Counted from the stretch's first letter, positions 32,963 to 42,829 are shown. The stretch: 64,000 nt of DNA from Pedobacter sp. JY14-1 (GCF_029269825.1 NZ_JARJHU010000003.1:1-64000); one strand, 5' to 3'. A program made the numbers and translations. Notes: generated by a model not told the origin, from the letters alone.

Positions 32963-35900
32963 ATGAAAAGACTTGTACTAAGTTTTGTCCTGCTGATGCT
33001 TGTGGTTACAGCCACATATGCTCAGCAAAAGACGATTACTGGTACCGTAACGGGAAAGGATGACGGTTTGCCGCTTCCGGGAGTTTCGGTACTTGTAGAC
33101 GGAACGAAGACCGGCACACAGACTGGTCAGGACGGCAGGTATGCCATTCAGTTGCCGGTGGGGGCGACCGCGCTGGTGTTCAGCTCACTCGGCTATGCTC
33201 CACAAACGATTACAGTTGGTGCCGGCAGCGTCGTCAACGTTGCCCTGGCGACGGACGCCCGGCAGTTGGGTGAGGTGGTCGTAACGGCCCTGGGCGTGAA
33301 CCGGGAGAAGAGAACGCTGGGCTACTCGTCCACACAGGTGGCCTCGGAAGAGATCAACCGGGCCTCACCGACCAATATCGTAACGGGCCTGCAGGGCAAG
33401 GTAGCCGGAGTGGACATTTCGGGAACGAGCGGCCAGCCGGGAGGATCGAGTAAGGTGGTGCTGCGGGGCTTTTCGTCCATCGCGGGGAATAACCAGCCCT
33501 TGTATGTGGTGGATGGGGTGCCGGTAAACAATACGCGGCCGGGAGATGCCTCGCCGCTGCTGAGCATCGGCGACCTCAAGGAAAACTACGATTTTGGCAA
33601 TGCCGCCAATGACATTAATCCCAGTGATATTGAAAGTATCAGTATCTTAAAAGGTGCTGCGGCGAGTTCGCTGTACGGTTCGCGCGCATCCAACGGTGTT
33701 ATCCTGATCACCACGAAAAAAGGAAAGTCAGGTGCATTTAAGGTGGACTTTTCATCTGCTGCGGCTTTCACCCGGGTCTCGATCATTCCTGATCTCCAGG
33801 ACCAGTACGGGCAGGGCTTCAGCAAATACGCCTACATTGCGGAAAACGGCAGCTGGGGCGCCAAGTTTGACGGGCAGATCCGGCCATGGGGCTCGGAGGT
33901 GGACGGCGAGCGCCAGAGTAAGCCCTTCGTGGCCTTGCCCAATGCTTTTCGCGAGGCGTTTGACACGGGCCGGGAGTATAACAATACCATCGCCATCAGC
34001 GGGGGCAATGAAACGGCAACCTTTCATTTTTCCTACGGCAACGTCAGCAGTGACGGGATCCTGCCGGGGGCAAATGACAGCTATAAGCGGAACTCGCTGA
34101 GCCTGAACGGATCTTCGAAGCTGAAAAACTTTACGGTTACCGCATCAGCCAATTATATCGGCAAAAATACCAGGGCTGTACAGACCGGCCAGGCCAACTC
34201 GGGCGTGGGTTCGTCTTTCTACGAAGATATCCTGCAGATACCGGTTGAATTTCCGATAAAGGCATTTAAGGATTACAAGAATAAGTATTATGATGTGGAC
34301 GGATTTTTCAGCCCCTTCACCCAGAACCCCTATTATTCCGTATTTGAAAACGGGTCCCGGTTTAAGAGCGACCGCTTTTACGGAAACGTCGACCTGAAGT
34401 TTAAGGCCACGGAATGGCTGAGCTTCCAGTTTCAGCAAGGGGCGGATGTGAGCAACATCGTAGATAAGATCTGGAATGCGAAGAATAACCCGACACCCGG
34501 CAGCTGGTCTGGCGGGGGCAATGATGAGGGCGTGGTGCGGCAGATCAGCGTGGGTAATGTGATTGACGGCAATGAGAAGTATTTTGAGTTCGATTCCAAG
34601 CTGAATGCACTTTTTAACAAACAGATCAGCAGTGACTTTGAGCTGAACGGACTGATCGGGCTGAACTTCAACGACCGGGGTAGCCGGACGCTGTATTCCG
34701 GTGTGGAAGACCTGTCGATTCCGGGCTTTTATCACATCGAAAACTCGGGCAACCCGCCGACCACGACACAGCTGTCGGCGCAGCGCAGGCTGTTCGGCCT
34801 GTATGGTTCGGCTACGCTGGGTTACAAGAGCTTCGCTTACCTGACCCTCAACGCGCGAAACGACTGGAGCTCTACACTGCCGTCGGCGAACCGGAGTTAT
34901 TTTTATCCGGGCGCGAACCTTTCCCTGCTTGTCTCGCAATTGACGGATCTTTCCAGGGCAAGGATCAACCTGCTGAAACTGAGGGCGGCTTATGGTAAGA
35001 CCGGAAGCGATACCGATCCGTATAATGTTTACAATACACTGAACCGTACCAATGTGCCGCTGGGATTTGGCAACATCAGCTTCCCGATTGGCGGGGTGGC
35101 CGGATATACCGTGTCCAATACGTTGAGGAACGACAAGCTGCGGCCGGAGATCAGTGCGGAGACCGAGCTTGGTGGTGAGATCCAGTTCTTTGGCGGAAGG
35201 CTCGGCCTGGATGCGGCGTATTACAGCCGCGTCACGAATGACCAGATCCTGCCCATCTCGGCTTCCCCGTCTACCGGGCTGGCGTTCCGGGTGGTGAATT
35301 TCGGTAAAGTGAGAAACAGGGGTGTCGAGCTGGCGCTGACCGGCGTGCCGCTGAAATCAGAGGACCTTACCTGGAACCTGACCTATACCTTTTCGAGAAA
35401 CCGGAATACCGTGCTTGCCCTGCCCGACGGCCTGAGCCGGGTGGTGCTCAATTTTGCCTATGATGCGCAGTTCGTGGCCAAGGTGGGTAAGCCGCTGGGC
35501 ATACTGGAAGCACCTGTGCCGCGTTTTGACCCTCAGGGCCGCATTATTGTGGGCAGCAACGGGTTCCCGCTTGTAGCGGATGAACTGGGCGAGTACGGCT
35601 CGTCGCAGCGCGATTTCATCATGGGGCTGAACAACTCATTCAGCTTTAAGAATTTCACCCTGGGGCTGGCGCTGGATTACAAGAAGGGCGGCGTATTTTA
35701 TTCGGGAACGGCTGACTTGCTGAACTTTGTCGGCAACTCGGCAAATACGGTCTATAATGACCGCAGAACGTTCATTGTGCCGAACTCGGTAGTGGAAGTG
35801 AGGAATGCGCAGGGCCAGGTTACCGGATATGCGGAGAATGCCAATCCCATTACGGAGAACAACTTTTTCGCCTATTACTATACGGACCTGGGCAAGGCTA

Positions 35901-36178
35901 CATCTTATGCCGACAGGATCATTGACAAGACGTTCATCAAGGTGCGGGAGATTACGCTGAGCTATGCGCTTCCCAAAACGGTAGCCGCAAGGATCGGGGC
36001 CGACAGGGCAGTGATCACCGCTTACGGGCGGAACCTGCTGACCTGGCTGCCGAAGGAAAACCGGATCATAGACCCGGAGGTATCCAACTATGGAAACGAC
36101 CTTTCCAGCGAGTTCGGTGAATTCAGAAGCGGGCCGTCGACGCGCAATGCCGGCCTTTCTTTAAACATAACCTTTTAG
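32963..36178 (+). CDS. SusC/RagA family TonB-dependent outer-membrane transporter
   Basis: The 1071-residue protein has a signal peptide (ending ATYAQ), a carboxypeptidase-regulatory-like domain (ITGTVTGKDDGLPLPGVSVLVDGT), a plug domain (NIVTGLQGKVAGVDISG, LRGFSSIAGNNQPLYVVDGVP, ASSLYGSRASNGVILITTKKG) and a 22-strand barrel ending in GLSLNITF. SusC proteins import glycans or peptides captured by SusD, powered by TonB. The next gene is its SusD partner, 11 bases away. No obvious glycoside hydrolases lie directly beside it; the nearest degradative enzyme is the M14 peptidase upstream, so a peptide substrate is possible. Confidence 0.97.
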   Translation: MKRLVLSFVLLMLVVTATYAQQKTITGTVTGKDDGLPLPGVSVLVDGTKTGTQTGQDGRYAIQLPVGATALVFSSLGYAPQTITVGAGSVVNVALATDARQLGEVVVTALGVNREKRTLGYSSTQVASEEINRASPTNIVTGLQGKVAGVDISGTSGQPGGSSKVVLRGFSSIAGNNQPLYVVDGVPVNNTRPGDASPLLSIGDLKENYDFGNAANDINPSDIESISILKGAAASSLYGSRASNGVILITTKKGKSGAFKVDFSSAAAFTRVSIIPDLQDQYGQGFSKYAYIAENGSWGAKFDGQIRPWGSEVDGERQSKPFVALPNAFREAFDTGREYNNTIAISGGNETATFHFSYGNVSSDGILPGANDSYKRNSLSLNGSSKLKNFTVTASANYIGKNTRAVQTGQANSGVGSSFYEDILQIPVEFPIKAFKDYKNKYYDVDGFFSPFTQNPYYSVFENGSRFKSDRFYGNVDLKFKATEWLSFQFQQGADVSNIVDKIWNAKNNPTPGSWSGGGNDEGVVRQISVGNVIDGNEKYFEFDSKLNALFNKQISSDFELNGLIGLNFNDRGSRTLYSGVEDLSIPGFYHIENSGNPPTTTQLSAQRRLFGLYGSATLGYKSFAYLTLNARNDWSSTLPSANRSYFYPGANLSLLVSQLTDLSRARINLLKLRAAYGKTGSDTDPYNVYNTLNRTNVPLGFGNISFPIGGVAGYTVSNTLRNDKLRPEISAETELGGEIQFFGGRLGLDAAYYSRVTNDQILPISASPSTGLAFRVVNFGKVRNRGVELALTGVPLKSEDLTWNLTYTFSRNRNTVLALPDGLSRVVLNFAYDAQFVAKVGKPLGILEAPVPRFDPQGRIIVGSNGFPLVADELGEYGSSQRDFIMGLNNSFSFKNFTLGLALDYKKGGVFYSGTADLLNFVGNSANTVYNDRRTFIVPNSVVEVRNAQGQVTGYAENANPITENNFFAYYYTDLGKATSYADRIIDKTFIKVREITLSYALPKTVAARIGADRAVITAYGRNLLTWLPKENRIIDPEVSNYGNDLSSEFGEFRSGPSTRNAGLSLNITF

Positions 36179-36189
36179 TAAGCAGAAAA

Positions 36190-37692
36190 ATGAAAATAGG
36201 ATATAAGAATACATGGAGGCTGGCTTCCCTTGCAGTACTGCTGACCTTCGGCTGTAAGAAGCTGGACATTAATGAAAGCCCCAACAACCCGTCGATAGAA
36301 AAGGCGACGATGGAGGCACTGTTCCCCTCGGCGGTAATGTCAACGGTGGGGCACGTGAACGGTGATCTTTCTATTGTGGGCGGCATGTGGGCCCAGTTCT
36401 GGGCGCAGAACAATGGTTCAAGCCAGTTCCGGACAGTAGACAATTACAACTTACAGAACAGTTCCGGGTTTATCAACACACCTTATGCAGAGCTATACCA
36501 GGGAGCACTGACGGATTACCAGCTGGGCATCAGCAAGGCGGTTGCCGCTCAGGACTGGCGCTTTAACCTGATGAATACGGTCATGAAGGCGTATACTTAC
36601 CAGGTGCTGGTGGATTTGTTTGACCAGGTGCCCTATTCGGAGGCTTTGCAGCCGGAGAAATTTCTGCAGCCGAAGTTTGATGACGGCTATACGGTTTACA
36701 AGTCTCTGATCGCGGAGATCGACGCGGCCCTGGCTAAGGACTACCGGGCAACAATACATTCAGCGGAGCAGGCTCGGGTAGATTTTGTCTTTGGCGAAAG
36801 GGGCAATGCCGACCTGGAAACCGAGATCGATAACTGGGAACGGTTCGCCAATACTTTGAAACTCAAGATGTACCTCCGGATGGTGAACACAAAGCCAACT
36901 GAGGCAGAAGCAGGAATCAGGGAGCTGTTTGAGGCGAATGAAGGCGAGGGCAAGTTCCTCACCGCAGGAGCGGGGGTAAGCTTATTTGAGAATGCGCCGA
37001 ACAAGAGTAACCCTTTTTATGAGTACAATTTCAGGAGGCAGAACACCCCGGATAACCTGCGCGCAAGCGTGACGCTGACCAGCTGGCTGGAGGCGAACAA
37101 TGACCCCAGGGGAATGGCCTACTTCGGGATGGGCTACCCCATTGAGTCGATACACCAGGGCGATTACCTGAACGGAAACAACAATGCGGTGAATCCCATC
37201 ATCCGGCCTACGGAAACGGCCTGGCTGTTTAGCCCCGCTGAGGTAGCTTTTATGGAGGCGGAAGCGTTGGAGCGTTATTTCAACGGGGACAATGCCCGCG
37301 AGAAGTACGATGCGGGGGTTACCGCAGCATTTGCACAGGTAGGCCTTACGCCCGGTGCACTGATTGAGGCGGGAGGGACCTATGCCTATCCGCTCACCGG
37401 AACCTTTGAGCAGAAGCTGAAGGCGATCATTGTTCAGAAATGGGCCTCGCTGTTCGGGTCACATGCACTGGAGGCATTCTTTGAGCAGAACCGTACCGGT
37501 TATCCGGAGATCAGCGACGTGTATTCGACGGATGATGATTATGTGCCGGGAGAACTGGTTTATGTACCGAACGGGGTAACCGGCGAAGGAAACTTCCCGA
37601 GAAGGTTTGTGTTCCCGGATTATGAGCGGAGCCGCAACAGCAATACGCCGGCACAGGTGCCGCTGTATAACAAGGTATGGTGGGGCAAATAG
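36190..37692 (+). CDS. SusD/RagB family nutrient-binding lipoprotein (SusD_2 type)
   Basis: The 500-residue protein has a lipoprotein signal ending LTFGC, so it is anchored on the outer-membrane surface. The sequence follows the SusD-like_2 family: KKLDINESPNNPSIEKATMEALFPSAV, QNNGSSQFRTVDNYNL, LVDLFDQVPYSEALQ, ARVDFVFGERGNADLETEIDNWERFANTLKLKMYLRM, and WLFSPAEVAFMEAEALER. It would cap the SusC barrel and bind the substrate. SusD_2 proteins often pair with peptide- or unknown-substrate SusC proteins rather than classical starch systems. Confidence 0.95.
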   Translation: MKIGYKNTWRLASLAVLLTFGCKKLDINESPNNPSIEKATMEALFPSAVMSTVGHVNGDLSIVGGMWAQFWAQNNGSSQFRTVDNYNLQNSSGFINTPYAELYQGALTDYQLGISKAVAAQDWRFNLMNTVMKAYTYQVLVDLFDQVPYSEALQPEKFLQPKFDDGYTVYKSLIAEIDAALAKDYRATIHSAEQARVDFVFGERGNADLETEIDNWERFANTLKLKMYLRMVNTKPTEAEAGIRELFEANEGEGKFLTAGAGVSLFENAPNKSNPFYEYNFRRQNTPDNLRASVTLTSWLEANNDPRGMAYFGMGYPIESIHQGDYLNGNNNAVNPIIRPTETAWLFSPAEVAFMEAEALERYFNGDNAREKYDAGVTAAFAQVGLTPGALIEAGGTYAYPLTGTFEQKLKAIIVQKWASLFGSHALEAFFEQNRTGYPEISDVYSTDDDYVPGELVYVPNGVTGEGNFPRRFVFPDYERSRNSNTPAQVPLYNKVWWGK

Positions 37693-37713
37693 TTTGATCT
37701 AACTGAAAAGGAA

Positions 37714-38205
37714 ATGAAAATCAAAAATTATATAAACGCATTTTTCGTGATCGCTGCGACATTATTGTCGTCGTGCAAAAAGGATGTGCCGGCCGGCGGT
37801 ACGGCGATGGAGAAAATGGCCGGCGACTGGTATGTGACGGTGGACGGGGAAGAAGGTTATTTTTCACTGTATACGTTCAATACCTCGGACAATTCGTCGA
37901 CACAAATGTGGATACAATCGAACGGATTGAGGGCAGAGACGGGCCCGATCGGCGTAAAGGGTAAGCTGAGTGTCGACCTGAACGGGCAAAGCTTTTCAGG
38001 GACGAACGTAACGAACATTTCGTCTGTGACGAGCGGTACCATCAAGACGTTTAGTGTGGCGAATGGTAAAGTGGTCACTAATGGCACTGTGGGGCCGGAG
38101 TCCAAGACGCCTGCAGACCTGATCTCCTTTGACCTGATCATTGACGGGCAGACCTATAAGGTTGAAGGCTATCATAAGACCGGATTTTTGGAAGATATCC
38201 CCTAG
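37714..38205 (+). CDS. Lipid-binding-like lipoprotein associated with SusCD
   Basis: The 163-residue protein has a lipoprotein signal ending LLSSC. The mature part reads MEKMAGDWYVTVDGEEGYFSLYT, a calycin-like start (GDWYV), followed by beta strands and the end GYHKTGFLEDIP. It fits the small proteins annotated as putative lipid-binding hydrolases (Lipid_bd family) that commonly follow SusD_2 genes. It lies 21 bases after SusD and probably belongs to the same transcript. The ligand is unknown. Confidence 0.75.
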   Translation: MKIKNYINAFFVIAATLLSSCKKDVPAGGTAMEKMAGDWYVTVDGEEGYFSLYTFNTSDNSSTQMWIQSNGLRAETGPIGVKGKLSVDLNGQSFSGTNVTNISSVTSGTIKTFSVANGKVVTNGTVGPESKTPADLISFDLIIDGQTYKVEGYHKTGFLEDIP

Positions 38206-38912
38206 GTCATCCGGTGTGGCGAACTTACGGTACCTGAGCTGAAGCGATCAAAAAGGTACAGATTGAGCACAAACTGCGCATATCCATATACTGCATCTTC
38301 GACCGGTATGGTCAGCATGCGGATATTCAGGATATGCGCTGTGTTGTAATTGACAACCGGGGCGGCCAGACCCGTGCCTGTAAGCACGCCGTTGACCGGA
38401 AAGAAGCCCAGCATCAGGATAAGGTAAACTAAGGAAGCCCTGCCGATCCATCTTGCCCTGGCTATAAATGTCAGGAAAAGCATGACGAAGAGGGTGAACA
38501 CCGTGGTTACCGAAGTGTAGATCCGGTCGAAGTACACCACCGCGATACCCGTGCAAACGATGATGGTGAGCCAGCTGATGGCCGCACTGTAACGGTCTGC
38601 CCAGGTCAGGTCAAAGAATTTATTGAGGCAATACCAGGTAAAAATGCAGGAGAAAGGGATGCAGATGAAAAAGAGCCATTCTTCGAACGGCATGCCTGCG
38701 AGCTCAGGACCCAGGGTATAATTTGTATTGAACCACCAGATGCCTTTTGCGGTAAACCAGGCGTCCCAGGCGATAAAAGGTACCGCTCCTATCGAAACGG
38801 CCTTAATGAATGCCGGGAATAGCCGGTCAAACCGGATGCGCCGGTCAAATGAGCAAACAAAGCAGACGATCACGGTCAGAAAGTTGACCAGGAGATAGGT
38901 ATAGCTGGTCAT
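38202..38912 (-). CDS. Lycopene beta-cyclase, fused heterodimeric (CrtYcd) type
   Basis: The 236-residue membrane protein has about seven hydrophobic helices. Two copies of the lycopene cyclase domain can be seen: the first with PFIAWDAWFTAKGIWWFN and GMPFEEWLFFICIPF, the second with less strict repeats. This domain closes beta rings on lycopene to make beta-carotene. The PxE(E) pattern in GMPFEEW is the catalytic signature. The gene is last in the carotenoid operon and overlaps crtZ by four bases. Confidence 0.9.
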   Translation of the reverse strand: MTSYTYLLVNFLTVIVCFVCSFDRRIRFDRLFPAFIKAVSIGAVPFIAWDAWFTAKGIWWFNTNYTLGPELAGMPFEEWLFFICIPFSCIFTWYCLNKFFDLTWADRYSAAISWLTIIVCTGIAVVYFDRIYTSVTTVFTLFVMLFLTFIARARWIGRASLVYLILMLGFFPVNGVLTGTGLAAPVVNYNTAHILNIRMLTIPVEDAVYGYAQFVLNLYLFDRFSSGTVSSPHRMT

Positions 38913-39367
38913 TGATTGTGCCTGGCAAAGTACATTCTGAAGTATTTAACCGGCACCCAGAGAAAGCCAAAGCATTCCCCTTCTTCCTTTCCGGTGTGTT
39001 TATGGTGCTGCTTGTGCGCACGGCGTATGGCCAGCAGGTAGGGGTTTTGTGTGTCGCGCAGGATGTGCAGCCGCTGGTGGATAAAGATGTCGTGAACGAA
39101 GAAATAGGCCATGCCATAGAGCGTAACTCCAACACCGATATAGAACAGGTAGTTAAAGCCCTTTTGGGCACCCAGGTACATCAGGATGATGGCCGGTATG
39201 GCAAAGATGATGAAGAAATAGTCGTTGCGTTCCAGGGGCCCGTCATGGCTGTGGTCATGATGGTCCCTGTGGAGCACCCAAAGAAAGCCGTGCATTACAT
39301 ATTTATGGATGACCCAGGTGGCCGCTTCCATGATCAGAAAAGTAAACAGGACCAGTAAAAAGTTCAT
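38909..39367 (-). CDS. crtZ: Beta-carotene hydroxylase (fatty-acid-hydroxylase superfamily)
   Basis: The 152-residue membrane protein has the four histidine clusters of CrtZ: HKYVMH, HRDHHDH, HDIFIHQR and HKQHHKH, which bind a di-iron centre. CrtZ adds hydroxyls at C-3 of beta-carotene rings to make cryptoxanthin and zeaxanthin. Length is standard. It lies two bases after the unknown secreted-protein gene and overlaps the lycopene cyclase gene, within a tightly packed operon. Confidence 0.93.
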   Translation of the reverse strand: MNFLLVLFTFLIMEAATWVIHKYVMHGFLWVLHRDHHDHSHDGPLERNDYFFIIFAIPAIILMYLGAQKGFNYLFYIGVGVTLYGMAYFFVHDIFIHQRLHILRDTQNPYLLAIRRAHKQHHKHTGKEEGECFGFLWVPVKYFRMYFARHNQ

Positions 39368-39369
39368 GA

Positions 39370-39843
39370 CTAAGCGTTTTCAGTTTGTCTCAGCAATTCC
39401 GTGACCATTTTTTTCAGTAATGCCGAGCTGAGCTCATCCTGTGAACTCATCAGGAATTCCCGGTCTTCGCCGATGTTGTCCCTGTATCCCAGGAAACCCG
39501 GGCAGTTGCGCTGTATCGAGAGCCGGATGAACCTGATCTCGGCATTTTCGGGAGCTTCACTGATGGCCTTTTTAATATTGGCCTTCCCTTCGCTAAAGGT
39601 GGCCAGCTTCGTAATGGGATTGAATACATGGCGTGCCCAGATGGCCTGAAGTGCCCCCAGGTAAGCGAGCTGCGTATTATTCCGCGGACCGGAGCGTAGC
39701 CGGCTGATCATTTCCCGGCATAGCGCCTTATCATGTACGGCTTTCTGGTAATGCTGCCGAACATAATCAAGATCAAAGGCAGATGAAGCCTCAGACCAGA
39801 ATACAAAGACCGCAAACAGGGTTAAAAATAAATGCTTTTTCAT
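39370..39843 (-). CDS. Unknown exported protein in the carotenoid operon
   Basis: The 157-residue protein starts with a signal peptide (KKHLFLTLFAVFVFWSEASSA). The mature part is mostly helical, with two cysteines (KALCREM, QRNCPGF) that could form a disulfide, and the pattern NTQLAYLGALQAIWARHVFNP. I do not recognise the family. It overlaps crtB by four bases and ends two bases before crtZ, so it is translated with the pathway. A role in carotenoid placement in the envelope would be speculation. Confidence 0.75.
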   Translation of the reverse strand: MKKHLFLTLFAVFVFWSEASSAFDLDYVRQHYQKAVHDKALCREMISRLRSGPRNNTQLAYLGALQAIWARHVFNPITKLATFSEGKANIKKAISEAPENAEIRFIRLSIQRNCPGFLGYRDNIGEDREFLMSSQDELSSALLKKMVTELLRQTENA

Positions 39844-40676
39844 AATATCGCCATTTTGTACTGGATATAGCTGCTCATCATTAACGATACTTTCTGCCGG
39901 TTCGGTATGCGTACACGCTGACTCATGATCTTCTCCGGAGGCATTTTACGTATCTTGCTGAACAGCGAAAGATAGTATTTATAAGCCAGGAAAACGCCAA
40001 ATTTTGAAGATGCCGGCAGTTTACGGATGCCCTTTAAGGCCTCAGCAAATTCTTCGGCGATCTCTGCTTCGATCGCATCTTTAGCATGACGGTTGAAAAT
40101 ACTCATCTCAATATTGGGGAAATAAGTCCGGCCTAACTGCTCGTAATCATGGTTCAGGTCCCTCAGGAAATTTACTTTCTGAAAAGCAGACCCCAGTTTC
40201 ATGGCGAAAGGCTTTAGTCTGGTGTAAGCTGCGGTGTCCCCTTCAACAAAAACCTGGAGGCACATCAGGCCGACCACCTCAGCAGAGCCAAGGATATATT
40301 CCTTGTAAAGGTCGGTATCGTATGCTACCGGTTTCAGGTCCATCTCCATGCTGTTCAGGAACTGGTAAATGAGACTCCGGTCGATGTGATACTTGTTCAC
40401 GGTTTGCTGGAACGACTGTAAAACCGGGTTAAGCGAAATACCTTCGTTCAGGGCCTCGTCAGTCTGTTCCCTGAAACGCCGGAGCAGTACCTCCTTGTCG
40501 TAACCGTGGAAGCTGTCTACGATCTCATCGGCCAGCCGGACAAAGCCATAAATGGCATAGATGGCCGAACGGATGCTGGGGTGCAGTGCCAGTATGCCCA
40601 GTGAGAAACTGGTACTGTATTTTTTGGTGATGGCCTTGCTCACCTGGAAGGATACTTCGTCAAACAGCGCTTTCAT
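39840..40676 (-). CDS. crtB: Phytoene synthase
   Basis: CrtB joins two geranylgeranyl diphosphates to phytoene, the first carotenoid step. The 278 residues include the two Asp-rich diphosphate-binding motifs: VRLADEIVDSF near residue 45 and LRDLNHDYEQLGRTYFP near 170. I chose the ATG at 40676 (KALFDEVSFQVSKAI); an upstream frame to 40745 runs inside crtI and has no family similarity. It overlaps the end of crtI by 17 bases, suggesting translational coupling. A squalene-synthase-like activity is less likely given the neighbours. Confidence 0.94.
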   Translation of the reverse strand: MKALFDEVSFQVSKAITKKYSTSFSLGILALHPSIRSAIYAIYGFVRLADEIVDSFHGYDKEVLLRRFREQTDEALNEGISLNPVLQSFQQTVNKYHIDRSLIYQFLNSMEMDLKPVAYDTDLYKEYILGSAEVVGLMCLQVFVEGDTAAYTRLKPFAMKLGSAFQKVNFLRDLNHDYEQLGRTYFPNIEMSIFNRHAKDAIEAEIAEEFAEALKGIRKLPASSKFGVFLAYKYYLSLFSKIRKMPPEKIMSQRVRIPNRQKVSLMMSSYIQYKMAIL

Positions 40677-42150
40677 TATAGACGGGGTTAAGTTTACTGA
40701 TCTCTGCTGCGGCAATCTTTCCGGAGATAATGGATGGTGGAACACCCGGACCGGGCACGGTCAGCTGACCGGCATAGTAAAGGTTGTGCAGCTTTTTGTT
40801 TCGGATTGCAGGTTTGCGCACGGCAGTCTGGGCAAGTGTATTCGCCAGGCCGTAGGCATTGCCCTGGTAAGCGTTATAGTCGTGGATAAAATCGCTGACG
40901 CAATAGCTTTTTTTATAGTCGATCGCCGCAGTCAGGTCTTGCGTGCCGGTATGTTTTTCCAGCCTGGAGATCATTTCTGCCAGGTACTTTTCACGGACGG
41001 CCTCATCATCTGCAATGCCGGTAGCGAGCGGCATTAGCAGGAAGATATTTTCATGCCCGTCCGGGGCCACGCCCGGATCGGTCTTCGAAGGACAGCAGGC
41101 ATAGAACAAGGGCTTCTCCGGCCATTGTTTTTCCTTGTAGATCGTATCGATGTGGGCATCGAGGTCATGTTCGAAGAAGAGGGTATGGTGTTTAAGGTTG
41201 GGAACCTGTCTGTTGAATCCCAGGTAGTATATGAGGCAGGATGGCGCGAAGGTGCGGCTTTGCCAGTACGACTCATGGTAATTCCGTTCCTGCGGCTCCA
41301 GCAAGGTTTCAGTATGGTGGTAATCAGAAGCAGCAATCACTGCGTCAAACGGGATCTCCCGGCCCTTTACCCGAAGGGATCTGACTTCACCTCCGGCGGT
41401 AATGATCTTTTCTACCGGCTGGCCAAAATGAAAATTCGCACCTTGCCCTTCTGCTACTTTCAGCATGGCCTGGACCAGGCTGTAAAAGCCGCCCATAGGG
41501 TACCAGGTGCCCAGCGCATATCCGCCGTAGTTCATCAGGCTGTACAGGGCAGGAATGTTTTTAGGCGACGCACCCAGAAAAATGACCGGAAACTCCATCA
41601 GCAAGCGAAGTTTCGGATTGGAAAAGTATTTCCCTACATAGTCGCGGAAGTTGGAGAGCAGGTCTAGTTTCAGGGCGCTCAGCGCGATTTTAGGCGACAT
41701 GAATTCGAACCAGCTGTGACAGGGCTTATTTACAAATTCCTGCATGCCGACCTCGTATTTAAATTTTGCCGATTTCATAAACTGCTCCAGCTTATGGCCC
41801 GCGCCTGGCTGCATCTGTTCAAATAGTCTTTTCAGCGCTTCATAGTGACCGGGTACCGGAGTCGTTCCGTCCCCGAATACCATTTCAAATTGCGGGTCAA
41901 GCCTGATCAGCTCGTAAAAGTCGTCAGCCTTGTGACCGAAATCCTTAAAAAAGCCCTCTATAATGTCCGGCATCCAGTACCAACTCGGTCCCATGTCGAA
42001 AGTATAGCCGTTTTCCGTGACCAGTTGCCGGGCGCGCCCTCCAGGGCCCGAATTTTTTTCGAATACATGCACTTCGTTCCCTGCCCTCGCCGCGTAAGCC
42101 GCTGCAGAAAGACCGGAAATTCCCGAACCGATAATGGCTATTTTTTTCAT
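40660..42150 (-). CDS. crtI: Phytoene desaturase
   Basis: CrtI turns phytoene into lycopene using FAD. The 496 residues start with the FAD-binding fold IAIIGSGISGLSAAAYAARAG and the EKNSGPGGRA loop, and end with the conserved carotenoid-binding pattern NLYYAGQLTVPGPGVPPSIISGKIAAAEI. It follows marR by four bases and precedes crtB with an overlap. The extent of desaturation (three or four steps) cannot be told from sequence; the downstream lycopene cyclase suggests a four-step enzyme. Confidence 0.96.
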   Translation of the reverse strand: MKKIAIIGSGISGLSAAAYAARAGNEVHVFEKNSGPGGRARQLVTENGYTFDMGPSWYWMPDIIEGFFKDFGHKADDFYELIRLDPQFEMVFGDGTTPVPGHYEALKRLFEQMQPGAGHKLEQFMKSAKFKYEVGMQEFVNKPCHSWFEFMSPKIALSALKLDLLSNFRDYVGKYFSNPKLRLLMEFPVIFLGASPKNIPALYSLMNYGGYALGTWYPMGGFYSLVQAMLKVAEGQGANFHFGQPVEKIITAGGEVRSLRVKGREIPFDAVIAASDYHHTETLLEPQERNYHESYWQSRTFAPSCLIYYLGFNRQVPNLKHHTLFFEHDLDAHIDTIYKEKQWPEKPLFYACCPSKTDPGVAPDGHENIFLLMPLATGIADDEAVREKYLAEMISRLEKHTGTQDLTAAIDYKKSYCVSDFIHDYNAYQGNAYGLANTLAQTAVRKPAIRNKKLHNLYYAGQLTVPGPGVPPSIISGKIAAAEISKLNPVYNESAV

Positions 42151-42154
42151 CAGG

Positions 42155-42817
42155 TTAATTCTTAGGGTTCAGATAATCTCTCATAACGGTATCCAGTAAG
42201 CGCCCGCTGTCTATGTTCTGGTGGTATATACGGTGATGGAATACATCAAGTTTGTTCAGCAGCCGGATCAGTTCCATCTTTTCCCGGTGATCGAGGTTTC
42301 CGGTGACGATATTGGTGGCCTGACGTATCTTATGCATCTGGCCTTCCAATGCCTGGAGTCCTTCCGGGGTAATCCTGATCACCTTGCTCCTTTTGTCGTC
42401 CGGAGATGTGGTTTGTTCGACCCAGCCGCTTTTAATGAGACGGTTGATCACCTGCATGCCTGCGGGTTTGTCCTGGATATTTTTCCTGATCAGTTCCATT
42501 TTGGTCATTTTGCCAAAGACCTTTAGGTTGATCAGGTACACAAACTCATCCTGGGTAGAGAATCCGGAGTCTTGCAGAATTGGTTTTACGTAGTTTTTAG
42601 CATAACGGTTCATTTTTACAATGAGCGTACTGATCACGCTTTCCGGGCTCCGGCCGTGCGCTTTGAATTCCCAGTCCGGTTCTTCAGTATGACCGTTTTC
42701 TTTCGCGCCGATCCAGTTGCAGAAGCCGTTTATATCTTCGCTGTACCCTTTCTGCGGGGCCGCTTGTTCAAATTCTTCCGCAAGATGCAACAGGTCAGCA
42801 ATAAGTTTGTAGTTCAT
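42155..42817 (-). CDS. MarR-family transcriptional regulator of the carotenoid operon
   Basis: The 220-residue protein has a winged helix-turn-helix of the MarR type (FSTQDEFVYLINLKVFGKMTKMELIRKNIQDKPAGMQVINRLIKSGWVEQ and the wing TSPDDKRSKVIRITPEG). It is longer than usual (140-160) because of about 70 extra N-terminal residues. It is first in the carotenoid operon, with crtI four bases downstream, and a perfect inverted repeat sits just before its start. It probably binds there to control itself and the pathway; the inducer is unknown. Confidence 0.9.
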   Translation of the reverse strand: MNYKLIADLLHLAEEFEQAAPQKGYSEDINGFCNWIGAKENGHTEEPDWEFKAHGRSPESVISTLIVKMNRYAKNYVKPILQDSGFSTQDEFVYLINLKVFGKMTKMELIRKNIQDKPAGMQVINRLIKSGWVEQTTSPDDKRSKVIRITPEGLQALEGQMHKIRQATNIVTGNLDHREKMELIRLLNKLDVFHHRIYHQNIDSGRLLDTVMRDYLNPKN

Positions 42818-42829
42818 AGCCGCGAGATT

